Part shown: piece by piece, positions 61,987 through 62,393 of the stretch | Layout: each line of letters opens with the position of its first letter | Position numbering within the stretch: the first letter of the stretch is position 1 | NCBI GenBank assembly: GCA_030633305.1 | Contig: DAOVTB010000004.1 | Location: 1 to 62,393, forward strand | Source: Candidatus Muiribacteriota bacterium | GTDB lineage: Bacteria; Muiribacteriota; DAOVTB01 | Direction of reading: 5' to 3' | DNA: 62,393 bases | Position numbers and translations under genes: made by a program | The notes under the pieces: model-generated | The model's database searches: none | What the model saw: the letters and a program-made list of their open reading frames with translations, nothing else | Told to the model about the DNA's origin: nothing

Positions 61987-62001
61987 TTCAAAAACTTGTG
62001 A

Positions 62002-62030
62002 TTAACATTTGTATGATTTGGTTGTATAAT
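62002..62030 (+). promoter_or_regulatory. Promoter of the disrupted reading frame
   Basis: TTAACA (62002-62007), 17-nt spacer, TATAAT (62025-62030), 12 nt before the ATG at 62043. Confidence 0.6.
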
Positions 62031-62042
62031 TGGAATGTAAAA

Positions 62043-62393
62043 ATGGAAGAGGTGGTGATTATTCATAAATTATAGACCTGACCCCCTTTTGGTTTTGCTT
62101 ATTTAAAAAAAATCAATGCCCTTGAGGTCTCAATTGTTTCCCAAAATTCAAAGCACAATAGTGAATTGATAAAATTATTGAATCAACAGAAAAGTCATAA
62201 TCAAATTATTTCTAATTATATTAAGTCACTTGCGAAATACCAAAATTCAATGATTGAAATCTTCTCTGACTCAAAAGGCACTAGAAACATTAATTTCTGG
62301 GATTTTTTTAAAATTTTTGTAAATAAATATTGGAGAATCTCAATACCAAGAAAAAAGCGAAAAATCTGGGATATGGTCTTGACATTTGACATA
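62043..62393 (+). pseudogene. Disrupted reading frame, continues past the window end
   Basis: ATG 62043 encodes MEEVVIIHKL, then TAG (62073) and TGA (62079) interrupt; after the second stop the same frame stays open to the window edge for about 104 codons: FGFAYLKKINALEVSIVSQN, then LIKLLNQQKSHNQIISNYIK, FWDFFKIFVNKYWRISI and IWDMVLTFDI. The interrupted stretch contains GACCTGACCCCC, a repeat-like sequence resembling the CTGACCCC end of F2. A good promoter precedes it. It may be an insertion-damaged gene or a gene whose real start is a non-ATG codon downstream; the family is not recognised. Confidence 0.5.

Overview
The window is about 62 kb of an AT-rich bacterial chromosome that contains the replication origin. 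The organism looks diderm: one gene encodes an outer-membrane-type beta-barrel, and there are many Sec-exported proteins, prepilin-like proteins and a SPOR-domain protein. Its core gene order recalls Firmicutes (dnaA-recF-remB-gyrB-gyrA-ftsB, and rpmH-rnpA-yidD-yidC-jag-mnmE-mnmG-rsmG). I cannot assign a phylum from sequence alone; an uncultured AT-rich diderm lineage such as the Wallbacteria/Riflebacteria/Muiribacteria group would fit, but that is a guess.

Layout. 0-1.1 kb: fmt and def on the minus strand. 1.4-14.5 kb, plus strand: a TPR protein, a large secreted protein of unknown function, three consecutive secreted beta-propeller-type proteins, an AmmeMemoRadiSam-type radical SAM enzyme with a twin-arginine-like N-terminus, a GT87-like membrane protein, and a hipBA toxin-antitoxin operon with two operators and an apparently leaderless promoter. 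14.5-19.5 kb, minus strand: a coiled-coil exported protein and the beta-barrel. 19.8-26.6 kb, plus strand: an overlapping cluster of three prepilin-like genes, a LysM protein, then secDF. 26.8-37.2 kb, minus strand: an anti-sigma-type ATPase, rsmG, two different mnmG paralogues, mnmE, jag, yidC, yidD, rnpA and rpmH under a perfect consensus promoter. 37.2-42.9 kb, minus strand: a YybS-like protein and a sugar-type ABC importer without an ATPase gene. 43.2-51.6 kb, minus strand: one long operon holding all six rnf genes, a small unknown gene between rnfA and rnfB, amrA, amrS and a SPOR protein. 51.7-52.6 kb: the origin region, with five TAG DnaA-trios, many DnaA boxes, and a diverged tandem duplication that includes a decayed fragment of dnaA. 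52.6-60.8 kb, plus strand: dnaA, recF, a DciA-like gene, remB, gyrB, gyrA and an ftsB-like gene; dnaN is not in its usual place. 60.9-61.6 kb: tRNA-Ser(UGA), tRNA-Ser(GCU), tRNA-Arg(UCG). 61.7-62.4 kb: a repeat-rich region leading to a disrupted reading frame.

Gene direction switches at the origin: nearly everything from 52 kb back to 26.8 kb is on the minus strand and everything after it is on the plus strand, as expected for bidirectional replication from about 51.8-52.6 kb.

The most unusual content is not a protein. The intergenic spaces carry several families of imperfect palindromes. The best (family F1, about 125 bp, seven copies, one of them partial) has conserved internal-loop-like blocks separated by stems whose sequences differ between copies but stay complementary. 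Six of the seven copies start exactly at, or within a few bases of, the 3' end of a gene in the sense direction. In all three tRNA copies the outermost stem includes the tRNA CCA end itself. A second family (F2) shows the same kind of covariation in its outer stem. These look like structured 3'-end RNA elements or hairpin-type mobile repeats that I do not recognise.
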